Counted from the stretch's first letter, positions 45,885-55,250 are shown. The stretch is 62,643 nucleotides of DNA from Bacillota bacterium (GCA_023393115.1 JAEWMS010000071.1:1-62643); one strand, 5' to 3'. Program-made: numbers and translations. Notes: generated by a model not told the origin, from the letters alone.

Positions 45885-45926
45885 ACTTCTAGATTATGAC
45901 TTCTAGATTATGACTTCTAGATTATG
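45885..45926 (+). repeat. Three tandem copies of a 14-bp unit
   Basis: ACTTCTAGATTATG is repeated three times without mismatch in the gap between the truncated methyltransferase gene and the convergent amidase gene. It lies 8 bp past the end of the amidase coding region. It is a short slippage-type repeat with no known role. Confidence 0.9.
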
Positions 45927-45934
45927 ATGTGTTG

Positions 45935-47161
45935 TCAGTTGATGCCTGTAATATGCACAAAGTGCGTTTTATAGGCATCCTTTGTCCAGGGAAGATTCCA
46001 GGAGTCAAAGGAATGTGTAGCTATCACAGGCTCATATCTTTTAGCTGCGGTATTTTGAACCATTCCCACAATGATAGCCGAATGTTTGATACCAGCACTT
46101 GAGGTGAATTCATATTGAATTATGTCACCGGTGTTGATATACTCTCCAAGCTCTCCAGTGTAATTGGAATCTCCTAAAATTGTCTTTTCAGTTCCTTTAG
46201 GGCCGAATTCATTTTTTCTGTAATTCCCAAGTAAAATTGAGTTCAGGCCCCTTGCTGTGCTCCAGGTCCATGAGAAATCCATATTCTTTCCGCTTGATAT
46301 GCCCTTTTTATTATAGTACCATTTGAAGCTCCCTTTTGTATCATTTTCAGCACCGCCCGCCCTGAGACATTGTGACACAAAGTTTGTACAATCTCCGCCT
46401 TCCCACTCCTGGTCACCTAGATTTACAAATTCATCAGAGTAATTTTGCCAATATTTTTTTGCCCAGTTTACTGCACCATTACTGTTATAAGTGGAACGTT
46501 CTTTCCGGTCTCGGTTGAAAGAGGGAGGCATTAACTTCAGTTCTGTGGGAGGACTGCTTTTAGACCTTTTCAAAGAGGACTGAAAGGCTGTTTTTAACTC
46601 TTCCACAGATTTGCTCAGCTCATCAATAGAAACATCCTGGCATTGTTCCGAGAGACCACGGTCTGTTTGAAATTTATCGCTGACAACTTTCCAGAAGCCA
46701 TCTTCTCTTTTTAGAACAATATAATGCTTTTCGGTTATTATCCCTGTTATTGGTTCGCTGTAGGCATTCACCCTATTCCAGTGAATATAGGCTGTCAATG
46801 TTGCTGTTAATGAACAAGAATCCCCATCTGTATGAAGGTTTGACAGCTTTATTTTCGGGAAGACTTTTTTTATAGCGTAATTACTATTTGTAAAGGCCAG
46901 TAAATAATCCTGCAATAATTGCTTTTTTATATATAGCTGGTATTTGAGAGCATCAGCCTCACGGTTTGAAAAATAACTATCCAGAGCATCTACCTGTCCT
47001 GTTGATAGAACATTTGCCTTCTCTAATAGATACTGTTTGGCAAATGACCTTGGTTCATCAGGTGAATTAGGTATCGCATAAATATTACTGGCAGTAATAT
47101 TTATTAGCGCCAATATCAAAATAAACGATATAATAAGCTGCGTAAATCTCTTATTATGCAT
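45935..47161 (-). CDS. Exported amidase-domain protein (PF12671-like)
   Basis: About 408 residues. The start at 47161 is chosen because GGAGG lies 6 nt upstream; the frame is open to 47200. A signal peptide (MHNKRFTQLIISFILILALI) precedes a middle domain (about 30-200). The C-terminal putative amidase domain has NGAVNWAKKYW, the catalytic Cys in GGDCTNFVSQCL (about 265) and the His in IKHSAIIVGM. It is probably secreted and may act on the cell wall. The family is also found next to sporulation genes. Confidence 0.85.
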   Translation of the reverse strand: MHNKRFTQLIISFILILALINITASNIYAIPNSPDEPRSFAKQYLLEKANVLSTGQVDALDSYFSNREADALKYQLYIKKQLLQDYLLAFTNSNYAIKKVFPKIKLSNLHTDGDSCSLTATLTAYIHWNRVNAYSEPITGIITEKHYIVLKREDGFWKVVSDKFQTDRGLSEQCQDVSIDELSKSVEELKTAFQSSLKRSKSSPPTELKLMPPSFNRDRKERSTYNSNGAVNWAKKYWQNYSDEFVNLGDQEWEGGDCTNFVSQCLRAGGAENDTKGSFKWYYNKKGISSGKNMDFSWTWSTARGLNSILLGNYRKNEFGPKGTEKTILGDSNYTGELGEYINTGDIIQYEFTSSAGIKHSAIIVGMVQNTAAKRYEPVIATHSFDSWNLPWTKDAYKTHFVHITGIN

Positions 47162-47344
47162 AAAGCCTCCATTAGCCAGATTCGTGGCATTTATCAACAA
47201 ATAGCAGTAAAAACATTATATCCAATGAAATGTATTTTATAACTCGGCATTTTCTATTTCTAGGTATAAAATACAACATTTATGGTAAATACTACATAAT
47301 GGCATATTAAAATTAATTGAATAATCAGGAGTGCTATTGAATTA

Positions 47345-48136
47345 ATGGACAAAACAGATGCTTTAAAAATAAAGAATTACAATACCATTGTGTTAAAAAC
47401 TCTCGTTATTCTGCTGACTATCACCATAGCAATTTTGTCTTTTTTCTGCTTTAAGGTTAATGATGTAGTAAATCTATACAAGGAAAAATATGATACTGAG
47501 TGTGTATCTGCTATGATGATATTGAAATCCAACCACTCATTAACCGCAAACAGTAATTCCTATAAAGACCAGAGCCAAAAGCTTAACAAAGAGAATGCCG
47601 AATTAAAGAAGCAAAATGAGAAAATAAAAAAAGAACTGCAGACCCTGAAGGAAAAGAACCAGCAGCTGGAGGCATCGAAAAAGGAATTGTCGGGAGACAA
47701 TCTGGAATTGCAGAAATCTCTGAAAAAGGCAGCTTCTGCAGGTGTTACTCCTCAGTCCTACAAAATGTATAATGGCAGTACTTTAGAGACTTCCTATATA
47801 AAGGGAAAATATTTAGGGAAGTTTCTCGGGACAGCCTATACTCCATCCAGCGAAGAGTGTGGAAACGATAAAGGAATAACAAGCTCGGGGCTGCCTATTG
47901 TGCCCGGAGTATCCATAGCAGTAGATAAAAATCATTGGCCCTATGGCACTGTGTTTTATATAAAAGGTCTGGGATACACCGTTGCAATGGACACTGGAAG
48001 TGCTATAAAAGGGAAAAACAGATTTGATTTTGCTGTACTCGATAGAAAATTTGCATTTGCATTGGGTGAGGAATACTATGATGTTTATTTAGTTAAGCTA
48101 GGAAACGGAAAGATAGATCAATCTATTTTGTCATAA
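47345..48136 (+). CDS. 3D-domain cell-wall protein with coiled coil
   Basis: A protein of 263 residues. One N-terminal membrane helix is followed by a coiled coil (about 60-130, Lys/Glu/Leu-rich). A C-terminal 3D domain follows, as in lytic transglycosylase-type YocH/YabE proteins: FLGTAYTPSSEECGND, SIAVDKNHWPYGTVFYI and AMDTGSAIKGKNRFDFAV, with the Asp residues that name the domain. It sits outside the membrane and probably cuts peptidoglycan. The ribosome site CAGGAG is about 12 nt from the ATG. Confidence 0.87.
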   Translation: MDKTDALKIKNYNTIVLKTLVILLTITIAILSFFCFKVNDVVNLYKEKYDTECVSAMMILKSNHSLTANSNSYKDQSQKLNKENAELKKQNEKIKKELQTLKEKNQQLEASKKELSGDNLELQKSLKKAASAGVTPQSYKMYNGSTLETSYIKGKYLGKFLGTAYTPSSEECGNDKGITSSGLPIVPGVSIAVDKNHWPYGTVFYIKGLGYTVAMDTGSAIKGKNRFDFAVLDRKFAFALGEEYYDVYLVKLGNGKIDQSILS

Positions 48137-48196
48137 ACTGATATAGTTTAAGCATATAATTAAATATAAATGATTTTGAACAAATTTGAGAAAATA

Positions 48197-48225
48197 TTGA
48201 CCTAAAAGTGAAAATGGTTTATAAT
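48197..48225 (+). promoter_or_regulatory. Sigma-A promoter of the riboswitch-dapB unit
   Basis: TTGACC (48197-48202) and TATAAT (48220-48225) with a 17-bp spacer. Transcription would start near 48232, about 20 nt before the riboswitch. Confidence 0.75.
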
Positions 48226-48253
48226 ACATGTATGAATTTAACTTAATACTTTA

Positions 48254-48385
48254 ATCGCTGAGTTACAGCCAGGTGCTGTGAACGGGGGAACCAATTATTG
48301 GGGTGAATCCTGAATTTTCAGGTAGGGTTAGTCTCGACCAATCCGAATCCGTCAGCTAACTTCGTAAGCGTTGGGGAGAAAGTGG
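48254..48385 (+). ncRNA. c-di-AMP riboswitch (ydaO/yuaA type)
   Basis: The highly conserved core of the ydaO riboswitch is present: GGGGGAACCA and GGGGTGAATCC near 48282-48310, GTAGGGTTAGT near 48321, then CCGAATCCGTCAGCTAAC (48343-48360) and TTCGTAAGCGTTGGGGAGA. A terminator follows (48411-48441). In this class binding of c-di-AMP favours the terminator. Here the downstream gene is dapB, 92 nt after the terminator. Confidence 0.88.
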
Positions 48386-48410
48386 ATCAAATAATCTTTG
48401 CTTTTATCCA

Positions 48411-48441
48411 ATGCTGCAGTTTATTACTGTAGCATTTTTAT
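48411..48441 (+). terminator. Riboswitch expression-platform terminator
   Basis: ATGCTGCAG pairs with CTGTAGCAT around a 7-nt loop and is followed by TTTTTATTT. It sits between the c-di-AMP riboswitch and dapB, so it is the likely switch point. Confidence 0.8.
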
Positions 48442-48532
48442 TTAGTTCGTTACTGAACTAATCCTATTCATTTTCTTCAGTTAAATTTAATCATTACAAA
48501 CAACCACTATATTTATGGGGAGGGGTCTTTTT

Positions 48533-49384
48533 ATGATTAAAGTTTGCATCTCAGGGTTGGGCCGCACAGGAAAAGAAATAGCCAGAGAGATACTAAATCA
48601 GAGCGACATTCAGTTAGTGTCGGTTATTTGCAGTCCTTCAAGCAACTTAAAAAACATGGACTTGGGTAAGGTTTTGGGTATAGAGAATACCGGAATTGTT
48701 ATCAAAGGTTCAGATAATTTGGAGGAAATTGTTTTTAGAAACAAACCTGATGTAGTTATTGATTTTTCCAATCCGAAGGCTGCTTTAAGAAATGCTGCAA
48801 TTTTCGCTAAATACAGAGTGAATATAGTTATCGGAACAACTGGATTTTCTCAGTATGATCTTAAAAGAATTTATGTATTGTCCAGGAAGTATAAAAATGG
48901 AGTAGTTTACGCTCCCAACATAACTCTTGGGGTAAATGTTCTCATGCTTCTTACTAATCTGACCGCAAGCCTTTTAAATAGTTATGATTTTCAGATAACA
49001 GAGGTACATCACAAAAACAAGCTGGATTCACCTTCAGGAACTGCCAAAAAGATTGCTCTTGAAATTCAAGGGGGGCTTAAAAACACCGGGATTGGCATTT
49101 CGGCCTCAGATATTCCCATTAACTCAGTAAGGGCGGGAGGTGTAATAGGTAAACATGAGGTGATGATAGTGGGAGCGGAAGATAAGATTGAGATAAGCCA
49201 CGAATCCTTTTCCAGAAAAGCCTTTGCTCAAGGTGCAGTGAAAGCCGCCAAGTTTATACATAAAAAGTCAGGTTACTTTGAAATGAAGGATGTACTTGAC
49301 CTGGAGAGAGTTCTCAAGACCTATATTGAGAATAGTGACAGACATAAAAGAAGGAATCCAGAACTAAAACAAAAGTCAGTCTGA
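48533..49384 (+). CDS. dapB: 4-Hydroxy-tetrahydrodipicolinate reductase
   Basis: A 283-residue DapB of the lysine/diaminopimelate pathway. The start is at 48533, after GGGGAGGGG; the upstream ATG at 48515 overlaps this site. The nucleotide-binding loop is GLGRTGKEIA. The substrate-binding and catalytic segment is EVHHKNKLDSPSGTAKKIA (about 150-168), with His and Lys residues intact. The product feeds peptidoglycan (meso-DAP), lysine and, in spores, dipicolinate. It is somewhat longer than usual, with a basic C-terminal tail (KRRNPELKQKSV). The gene is under the c-di-AMP riboswitch. Confidence 0.92.
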   Translation: MIKVCISGLGRTGKEIAREILNQSDIQLVSVICSPSSNLKNMDLGKVLGIENTGIVIKGSDNLEEIVFRNKPDVVIDFSNPKAALRNAAIFAKYRVNIVIGTTGFSQYDLKRIYVLSRKYKNGVVYAPNITLGVNVLMLLTNLTASLLNSYDFQITEVHHKNKLDSPSGTAKKIALEIQGGLKNTGIGISASDIPINSVRAGGVIGKHEVMIVGAEDKIEISHESFSRKAFAQGAVKAAKFIHKKSGYFEMKDVLDLERVLKTYIENSDRHKRRNPELKQKSV

Positions 49385-49407
49385 TCCCTCCTTGTGCTGG
49401 ATCAATA

Positions 49408-49449
49408 AAAAATGGGACACCTTATTTTGAAGGGTGTCCCATTTTTTTT
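49408..49449. terminator. Bidirectional terminator between dapB and the carboxypeptidase gene
   Basis: AAATGGGACACC and GGTGTCCCATTT form a perfect 12-bp stem with a 10-nt loop, flanked by A-run and T-run, so it works on both strands. The minus-strand gene ends inside it: one stem arm encodes its last residues (Met-Gly-His-Pro). Confidence 0.92.
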
Positions 49450-50663
49450 GCAATTTTTATTATAAACTTTATCATGTAATAAAAAGCAAGTATAAGCTCT
49501 ATTGCAAGAAGGATTAAAACTATGATTACCAAATCCCGGTTTTCTTCAAGTATTTTATTAATTCTGGCCTTATAATCCTCAGGTGCGACAACTTCTCTGT
49601 CGGAATACAGGTCCACATCAATTTCTGTTCCATCTTCGAGAGTGTATTTAATTACTCCTGCAATAGTATCAGTTTTAATTGGTAGAGTCAGCTTTTCATT
49701 TTTAGTAAAGGTGATATTCTTAATATAGCTTTGTCCTAAGGGATATGTGTAATAAATATCTATTTTACTTATTAAATTGACCTCGATATCCTGAACATTT
49801 ATTGTTCGAATGGGTATGTCCTTTGAAACCAGAATCCCGTTGTAAAAGTGCTGAAATCCATAATCGAACAATTGGGTAGTTTGTGTAAGGACACTTTCTT
49901 CATCCTTATCAAATACTACCGCTAGGAGCCTGCGACCATCTCTGGTCGCTGTTGTAACCGAAATAACACCCTGCTTTGGGTTGGTGCCTATCTTCCCTCC
50001 ATCAACACCACTATAACTCCAGAAAAGTTTATTCTGATTAGTAAGAATTGATGAATTCTTTCCGTCGCCCCATGCTATTCCTCTTGATCCGAAAACAGAG
50101 TTGAAAACCGGGTTGGAAATAGCTATTTTAATAAGCTTTGCAATGTCCCTAACTGACGTAAACTGGGCTTCGTCATATAAACCTGTGGGATTAACAAAAT
50201 ATGTATGATTCAGCATGCTTTTTTCTGCGGTCTCATTCATCAGGTTGACAAACTTATTAACATCTCCATTGCCTACATATTCAGCCAAAGCAACTGCCGC
50301 ATCGTTACCCGGAGACAACATAACGCCATACAGCAGGTCCTTAACGGTATATAGGTTTCCCACTGTCAGATTCAGCGAAGCTCCGTTTATTCCTGCAGCA
50401 TTCTTACTAATGGTAACCTTTGAGTTTAATTGAGTTTTATCTATGGTTATAAGCGCTGTCATTAATTTACACAATATTGACGGAGATAAAAGTTTGTCGG
50501 CTTCTTTTTCATAGAGAGTCTGACCTCTGAGTGTGTCGATAAGTATAGCTGAACTGGCTGACAGCTCTTCCTCAGGTGTCCATGCAAAAACAGGAATAGT
50601 ATTTATGGATAAAATGGCAAATATTAAAATAAACAGAACAAATAATCGATGTAATTTCTTCAT
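49422..50663 (-). CDS. D-Ala-D-Ala carboxypeptidase (S11) homologue lacking its catalytic motifs
   Basis: A protein of 413 residues with the S11/DacF layout: a signal segment (1-27), the transpeptidase-like domain, a PBP5-like C-terminal domain and one membrane helix near the end. All three active-site motifs are changed. The SxxK position reads ILCK (in SPSILCKLMTAL), the SxN region reads SPGND instead of PSGND, and KTG is KIG (DGGKIGTN). Alignment around them is otherwise good. It is therefore probably a non-catalytic wall-binding protein rather than an active carboxypeptidase. The C terminus overlaps the terminator. Confidence 0.85.
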   Translation of the reverse strand: MKKLHRLFVLFILIFAILSINTIPVFAWTPEEELSASSAILIDTLRGQTLYEKEADKLLSPSILCKLMTALITIDKTQLNSKVTISKNAAGINGASLNLTVGNLYTVKDLLYGVMLSPGNDAAVALAEYVGNGDVNKFVNLMNETAEKSMLNHTYFVNPTGLYDEAQFTSVRDIAKLIKIAISNPVFNSVFGSRGIAWGDGKNSSILTNQNKLFWSYSGVDGGKIGTNPKQGVISVTTATRDGRRLLAVVFDKDEESVLTQTTQLFDYGFQHFYNGILVSKDIPIRTINVQDIEVNLISKIDIYYTYPLGQSYIKNITFTKNEKLTLPIKTDTIAGVIKYTLEDGTEIDVDLYSDREVVAPEDYKARINKILEENRDLVIIVLILLAIELILAFYYMIKFIIKIAKKMGHPSK

Positions 50664-50834
50664 TTAACTTCTGATCCTCATTTGTTTATTAATTTATTTT
50701 GTAAATAAATTTTCCTATCAAATTATCAATAAGCTTATACTATTATGATAGTTTATTAGCTATTTTTTCACAAGGTAGAAAATATAAATAAAAAATTAAA
50801 TTAACATTACAAGAATTTGTCAGATTGTACAAAT

Positions 50835-50864
50835 GTATATAAAAATATGTTAACTACCATAATA
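50835..50864 (+). promoter_or_regulatory. Candidate sigma-G (forespore) promoter for the ger operon
   Basis: GTATA (50835-50839) fits the -35 consensus GNATR. CATAATA (50858-50864) fits the -10 consensus CATNNTA, with an 18-bp spacer. Transcription would start near 50871, just before the GAGGGAG site. In Bacillus the gerA operon is transcribed by sigma-G, so the position and gene fit. Confidence 0.55.
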
Positions 50865-50908
50865 TTTTTAAAAGCACACAAATTTTCAACAGATTGAGGG
50901 AGTAAACT

Positions 50909-52627
50909 TTGGGCTTCTTAAATTATCTTATATTCAAGGAACAGAATAAAAAGGAAGAATTTATTTTAAAAGAAAACAAAAAACAGAACTGCAAAACTGT
51001 TCTTAATGCAGCGTCACTGGATACCTTTGGAAAGGAAAAGCTGGGGGATGAATTCATTGACTGTACTGTCAGTGATGACATCTTAAAAAAGAAAATAACG
51101 GATGATCTGGATTTTAATCTGAAGGTTATTAAACAAACATATAAAATACCCAATAACAGCGATTTGGTTAACAGAGAATTTAATATAACCGTAAAAGACA
51201 AGGTGTTAAAGGGATTTATCGTTTTTATTGACGGAATGACAGATAGAACCAGCGTAAGTCACAGTATTCTTCAGCCTCTGATGCTGCTGTCAAATCTTGA
51301 TATAAGAGAAGAAGTAAAAGATATAGGCGAATTTATATATAACAGACTACTTCCATTTAACCAAATTACAAAGGTAGACAATTACAGGGAGTTAATCAGA
51401 AATATAAACTTCGGAGGCTGCGCTGTTTTTATTGAAGGATTGGACTATGCATATGCGGCCGATGTTAAATCATGGGAGCACAGGGGAGTAGCCCCTCCCA
51501 GATCGGAAACTGTTATACGTGGCCCACAGGAGGCTTTCAATGAACAGATTCGAGCCAATACTGCCCTTATTAGAAAAATCCTAAAGGATAAGGATTTAAT
51601 GGTGGAAGGCACCACTATCGGTAAACGAAGCAATACTCCCTGCGCCGTGATGTATATCAAGGATATTGCAAATGAATCTCTGGTGCAGGAAGTGTTAAAG
51701 CGAGTAAAAAACATTGATGTTGACTATATATTTGATACAGGTGAACTGGAGCAGTTGATTGAGGATAGTACCTTTATTTCGGCTCCACAGATATTTGCCA
51801 CTGAGAGACCCGACAGGGTGGCCATGATGCTGGCTCAAGGGAATATAGCAGTTGCCATGGACGGCAGTCCTTTTGTACTTGTTATGCCTGCAACAGTTAC
51901 TGAATTCCTGCATACTACTGAAGATAACAACATCAGGTACCCCTATGTTAATTTCATCAGAATAATAAGAATTATCGGTGTAATTATTGCACTGCTCCTA
52001 CCGGGATTATATATTGCGGTAACAAATTTTCATCAGGAGATGATACCGACAAATCTTCTGTTTGCAATAGAGGCTTCAAGGGAAAATGTTCCGTTCCCGT
52101 CTGTTGTTGAATTACTACTGATGGAGTTCTCCTTTGAATTGATCAGGGAAGCAGGTATAAGGATTCCAGGGGCTATCGGTTCAACCATAGGAATAGTCGG
52201 GGGGTTGATTTTAGGTCAGGCTGCAGTATCCGCAAATCTGGTCAGTCCGATCATGATAATAATTGTGGCCATAACAGCACTTGGTTCTTTTGCAATCCCC
52301 AGCTTTTCAATGTCCTTTTCAATAAGACTGATAAGGTTTGCTTACATTATACTTGGAGCTTCTGCAGGCTTTTTAGGTGTAGCTCTTGGATTGACAATAA
52401 ACGCCTTGATTCTTGCCGGTTCGAGGTCCTTTGGAGTGCCATTTCTGGTACCTTTTGGACCCAAAACAAAAGGAACATATTCCGATAAGCTGTCCAGAAA
52501 ACCCATATGGAAGCAGGAGAGCAGGCCTGATTATTTAAATACAAAGGATATAAAGAATCAGCCAAAAATCAGCAGAAGCTGGACTGTAAAAAATAATGCG
52601 TCAGAGGATGATGAAGATGAAGACTAG
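50909..52627 (+). CDS. GerA-type spore germination receptor subunit A
   Basis: A protein of 572 residues starting at TTG after GAGGGAG. The N-terminal hydrophilic domain (about 1-330) has FIVFIDGMTDRTSVSHSILQ and GTTIGKRSNTPCAVMYIKDI. It is followed by the membrane domain (from IIRIIGVIIALLLPGLYIAV) with the conserved PFPSVVELLLMEFSFELIRE and PGAIGSTIGIVGGLILGQAA. The family senses nutrient germinants in the spore inner membrane. The Lys/Asp-rich tail overlaps the B-subunit start. Confidence 0.93.
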   Translation: MGFLNYLIFKEQNKKEEFILKENKKQNCKTVLNAASLDTFGKEKLGDEFIDCTVSDDILKKKITDDLDFNLKVIKQTYKIPNNSDLVNREFNITVKDKVLKGFIVFIDGMTDRTSVSHSILQPLMLLSNLDIREEVKDIGEFIYNRLLPFNQITKVDNYRELIRNINFGGCAVFIEGLDYAYAADVKSWEHRGVAPPRSETVIRGPQEAFNEQIRANTALIRKILKDKDLMVEGTTIGKRSNTPCAVMYIKDIANESLVQEVLKRVKNIDVDYIFDTGELEQLIEDSTFISAPQIFATERPDRVAMMLAQGNIAVAMDGSPFVLVMPATVTEFLHTTEDNNIRYPYVNFIRIIRIIGVIIALLLPGLYIAVTNFHQEMIPTNLLFAIEASRENVPFPSVVELLLMEFSFELIREAGIRIPGAIGSTIGIVGGLILGQAAVSANLVSPIMIIIVAITALGSFAIPSFSMSFSIRLIRFAYIILGASAGFLGVALGLTINALILAGSRSFGVPFLVPFGPKTKGTYSDKLSRKPIWKQESRPDYLNTKDIKNQPKISRSWTVKNNASEDDEDED

Positions 52628-53723
52628 AATAACCTTTGGTTCTTGGGAAGGCATAACTGTACTGGTTAATTTGATATTCGTTCAGGTACTCCTGTCATAC
52701 CCACGCGATATGGCTCTTTATAGCGGTAGTGCCGGGTGGATGATTCCAGTGCTGTCGACTGTTATAATACTGATTTATTTTTCGGTGATAACAGCCTTTT
52801 ATAGTAATATGGGTAGTCTGGATTTACTGGATATTAGTGAAAAAGCGGGCGGAAGTGTATTGAAAATAATTGTGGGCTTTTTAGCCGCGGCATATCTTTT
52901 CACCCAATTAACTACAGCCCTTGGCGGCTTTTCGAAAATGCTGAAAATTATTTCACTGGATAAATCTCCTTTGAGCTTTGTGGAGATACTTTTTATTGTC
53001 GGAATAATATTCTCTGCTTTCTTCGGAATTGAAGCGGTTGTAAGAATTAATGCATTATTGCTGCCTGTGGTAATAGTAGGATTTTTGCTCATTACAATAG
53101 GTGTCATACCGCAGCTTGAAGTTAATAACCTTTTCCCGATTTTGGGAGAAGGATACATGTCTGTTACAAAGGGAAGTCTTTACAAAATTTCAGCCTTTTC
53201 ATCGTTGATTATACTTTTTTTTATGGTGCCATTTATACAAAAGAAATATCTTAAACGAGTGGGATATATGTCAATAATGGTTTCGGGCTTGCTTCTGCTA
53301 TGGTCAACACTATCTTTTTTGCTGCTATATCCATATCAGCTTGCAGTTGATAGCAAAATACCAGTATTCCAGATGGCAAAGCATATAAAGTTGGGAAATA
53401 TGTTTCAAAGGATAGAGTCGATATTTGTTCTAATCAGTTCAATATCTGCTCTGCTTTACCTTGGAGTTATTTTTACCTTCCTTATCTATATAATTAAAAA
53501 GACTCTGAACCTGAGAAAATCAAAGCCTTTAATTCTTCCTATGGCAGTAATCTGCCTGACAGTTTCTGATCAACTGCAAAGGATGAATATTGATTTTTTC
53601 AACTCAAATGCCGCTAATCTGATTTGGCTTTTTGGCCTTGTATTACCTCTGATAATAGTAATTATCGGAGCCGGAAGAAAAGTTGGGAGGAAGCTTGTAA
53701 AAGGAGGCGGGGAGAATGAATAG
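52617..53723 (+). CDS. GerB-type spore germination permease subunit
   Basis: About 368 residues with ten membrane helices of the amino-acid permease-like GerB family (ITFGSWEGITVLVNLIFVQV, LYSGSAGWMIPVLSTVIILI, FSVITAFYSNMGSLDLLDIS). The start is one of several clustered ATGs; 52617 is 9 nt after AGAGG, and earlier ATGs at 52596-52611 are possible. It overlaps the end of the A gene and the start of the C gene, as in a coupled operon. Confidence 0.9.
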   Translation: MKTRITFGSWEGITVLVNLIFVQVLLSYPRDMALYSGSAGWMIPVLSTVIILIYFSVITAFYSNMGSLDLLDISEKAGGSVLKIIVGFLAAAYLFTQLTTALGGFSKMLKIISLDKSPLSFVEILFIVGIIFSAFFGIEAVVRINALLLPVVIVGFLLITIGVIPQLEVNNLFPILGEGYMSVTKGSLYKISAFSSLIILFFMVPFIQKKYLKRVGYMSIMVSGLLLLWSTLSFLLLYPYQLAVDSKIPVFQMAKHIKLGNMFQRIESIFVLISSISALLYLGVIFTFLIYIIKKTLNLRKSKPLILPMAVICLTVSDQLQRMNIDFFNSNAANLIWLFGLVLPLIIVIIGAGRKVGRKLVKGGGENE

Positions 53724-54951
53724 GTTAAGCAGATGTTCAGCAGCCTTCTTATGTGTATTACTTCTTATTTCAGTCTTGACAGGCTGCTACGATAACCGTG
53801 AAATAGAAGATTTGGCATACGTTATAGCCATAGGCATTGACGAGGCTGAGGGTGATAATTTCAACCTTACCTTCCAGACGGCAATACCACAGGCTATTAC
53901 AGGAGGCGGGGGAGAGGGAACCGACATTATCTCATATAAAACTGATAATTTCCTGTCAGGTTTGAAAAAATCAGGACAATATTTGACCAGAAATATTAAT
54001 CTTTCACATACAAAAGTTATTGTTGTTTCAGAGGCTATTGCAAAAAAAGGAATTACAGCATTTGTCAATGGGTTACAGCAGGGGATGCAAATCAGACAGG
54101 ATATTAATATAATTATAGCGGCAGAAGGTGCAAAGAAGTACCTGGAGTCCATTCAACCAAAGATTTCCTCAAACCCCTCGAAATATTATGAACTGCTTTT
54201 TCAATCCTACGAATCGGACTTCCTGATACCTCAGGCCCGACTGGAGGAATATTTGTACAGGGCCAAGAATAAGGATGCCCAGCCATTGGCAATCTACACA
54301 GCCGTTGATACAACCATTGTTGAGACCAAGAAACCAGAGGACAAAGGAGAGGAAGGTAAACAGGCTTCAGGAAAGGATGAAGAGAAGAAAGGCGGTGGAG
54401 GAGGCTCTAAAAAAGGTGGAGATGAGGAGCAGAAAAAAATGTCTCTGAGCGGTCTGGCGGTTTTTAAATCCGACAAAATGGTGGGAAGGCTGACACCCAA
54501 AGAGGCGTCCATATTTGCTCTAATGACGGGTCCAAACAATATCAATTTGGAAATCGTTGATCCTCTTGACGGCAGGTATAAAGTTCTAAGCAATCTAAAG
54601 AAGGAAAAAACCTCCCGGACTAAGGTGACATTTAAAAACGGAAAGCCCATTATTGACATAGACTTGAATATGGATATAAGCGTACAATCGGTTCAAAGTG
54701 ATTACGATTATGATGACCCTAAAAATACAGAAATACTTAATAAGGCTTTTAGGGAAATGCTTGAAAAGGAAATTAAAAAGCTTTTGAGTAAAGCGACCTA
54801 TGAATATAAATCGGATATTTTTGGATACGGTATACTTGCAAGAAGGAATTTTTTATCGATAGATGACTGGGAAAAAGCAAAGTGGACCGATGCCTTTTCG
54901 GAGACAAAGTATAATCTGAGGCTGAATACCGAGGTAATCCGGCAAGGATAG
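53716..54951 (+). CDS. GerC-type germination lipoprotein
   Basis: A lipoprotein of 411 residues with lipobox LTGC (Cys about 23) and the family start CYDNREIEDLAYVIAIGIDE. Conserved LSHTKVIVVSEAIAKKGI and IYTAVDTT follow. Between about residues 205 and 240 there is an insertion of Lys, Glu and Gly (KDEEKKGGGGGSKKGGDE) that is not part of the usual Ger(x)C fold. It completes the A-B-C receptor. Confidence 0.92.
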   Translation: MNRLSRCSAAFLCVLLLISVLTGCYDNREIEDLAYVIAIGIDEAEGDNFNLTFQTAIPQAITGGGGEGTDIISYKTDNFLSGLKKSGQYLTRNINLSHTKVIVVSEAIAKKGITAFVNGLQQGMQIRQDINIIIAAEGAKKYLESIQPKISSNPSKYYELLFQSYESDFLIPQARLEEYLYRAKNKDAQPLAIYTAVDTTIVETKKPEDKGEEGKQASGKDEEKKGGGGGSKKGGDEEQKKMSLSGLAVFKSDKMVGRLTPKEASIFALMTGPNNINLEIVDPLDGRYKVLSNLKKEKTSRTKVTFKNGKPIIDIDLNMDISVQSVQSDYDYDDPKNTEILNKAFREMLEKEIKKLLSKATYEYKSDIFGYGILARRNFLSIDDWEKAKWTDAFSETKYNLRLNTEVIRQG

Positions 54952-55024
54952 TCTACGGGTTTGGGGTTTAAGGTATTCATAGCAGTTAGTGACATCAGGC
55001 AGAATTTTTCACGGAGATGATAAA

Positions 55025-55189
55025 ATGATATTTAATATAGTAATAATGCTTATTGTTATATGGATCAGTATATACACTTTTAGTTTCGGTGTATGGACCT
55101 GGAACAGGAAGAACAGATTCGGTGCTTTTGTTGTTATGCTTATTGCACTGATTACAACTGTACTGCCCTTTATGTATTTATTTTTTTAG
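55025..55189 (+). CDS. Small two-helix membrane protein
   Basis: A protein of 54 residues starting at 55025, after CGGAG about 8 nt upstream; the open frame begins at 54989. Two membrane helices (IVIMLIVIWISIYTFSF and FVVMLIALITTVLPFMYLFF) are joined by a short basic loop WTWNRKNRFGA. It follows the ger operon closely and is followed by a strong terminator, so it may be a fourth member (small D-like subunits exist in some ger operons). That role is inference. Confidence 0.65.
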   Translation: MIFNIVIMLIVIWISIYTFSFGVWTWNRKNRFGAFVVMLIALITTVLPFMYLFF

Positions 55190-55250
55190 TAGAATAAAAA
55201 TACTGTTTTTGGTTAATAATTTAAGTGTATATCCGACATACGATTTTAAG

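Noticed and set aside
45885..45926. Possible CRISPR or phage attachment repeat
   Set aside because: There are only three 14-bp head-to-tail copies with no spacers and no integrase nearby.
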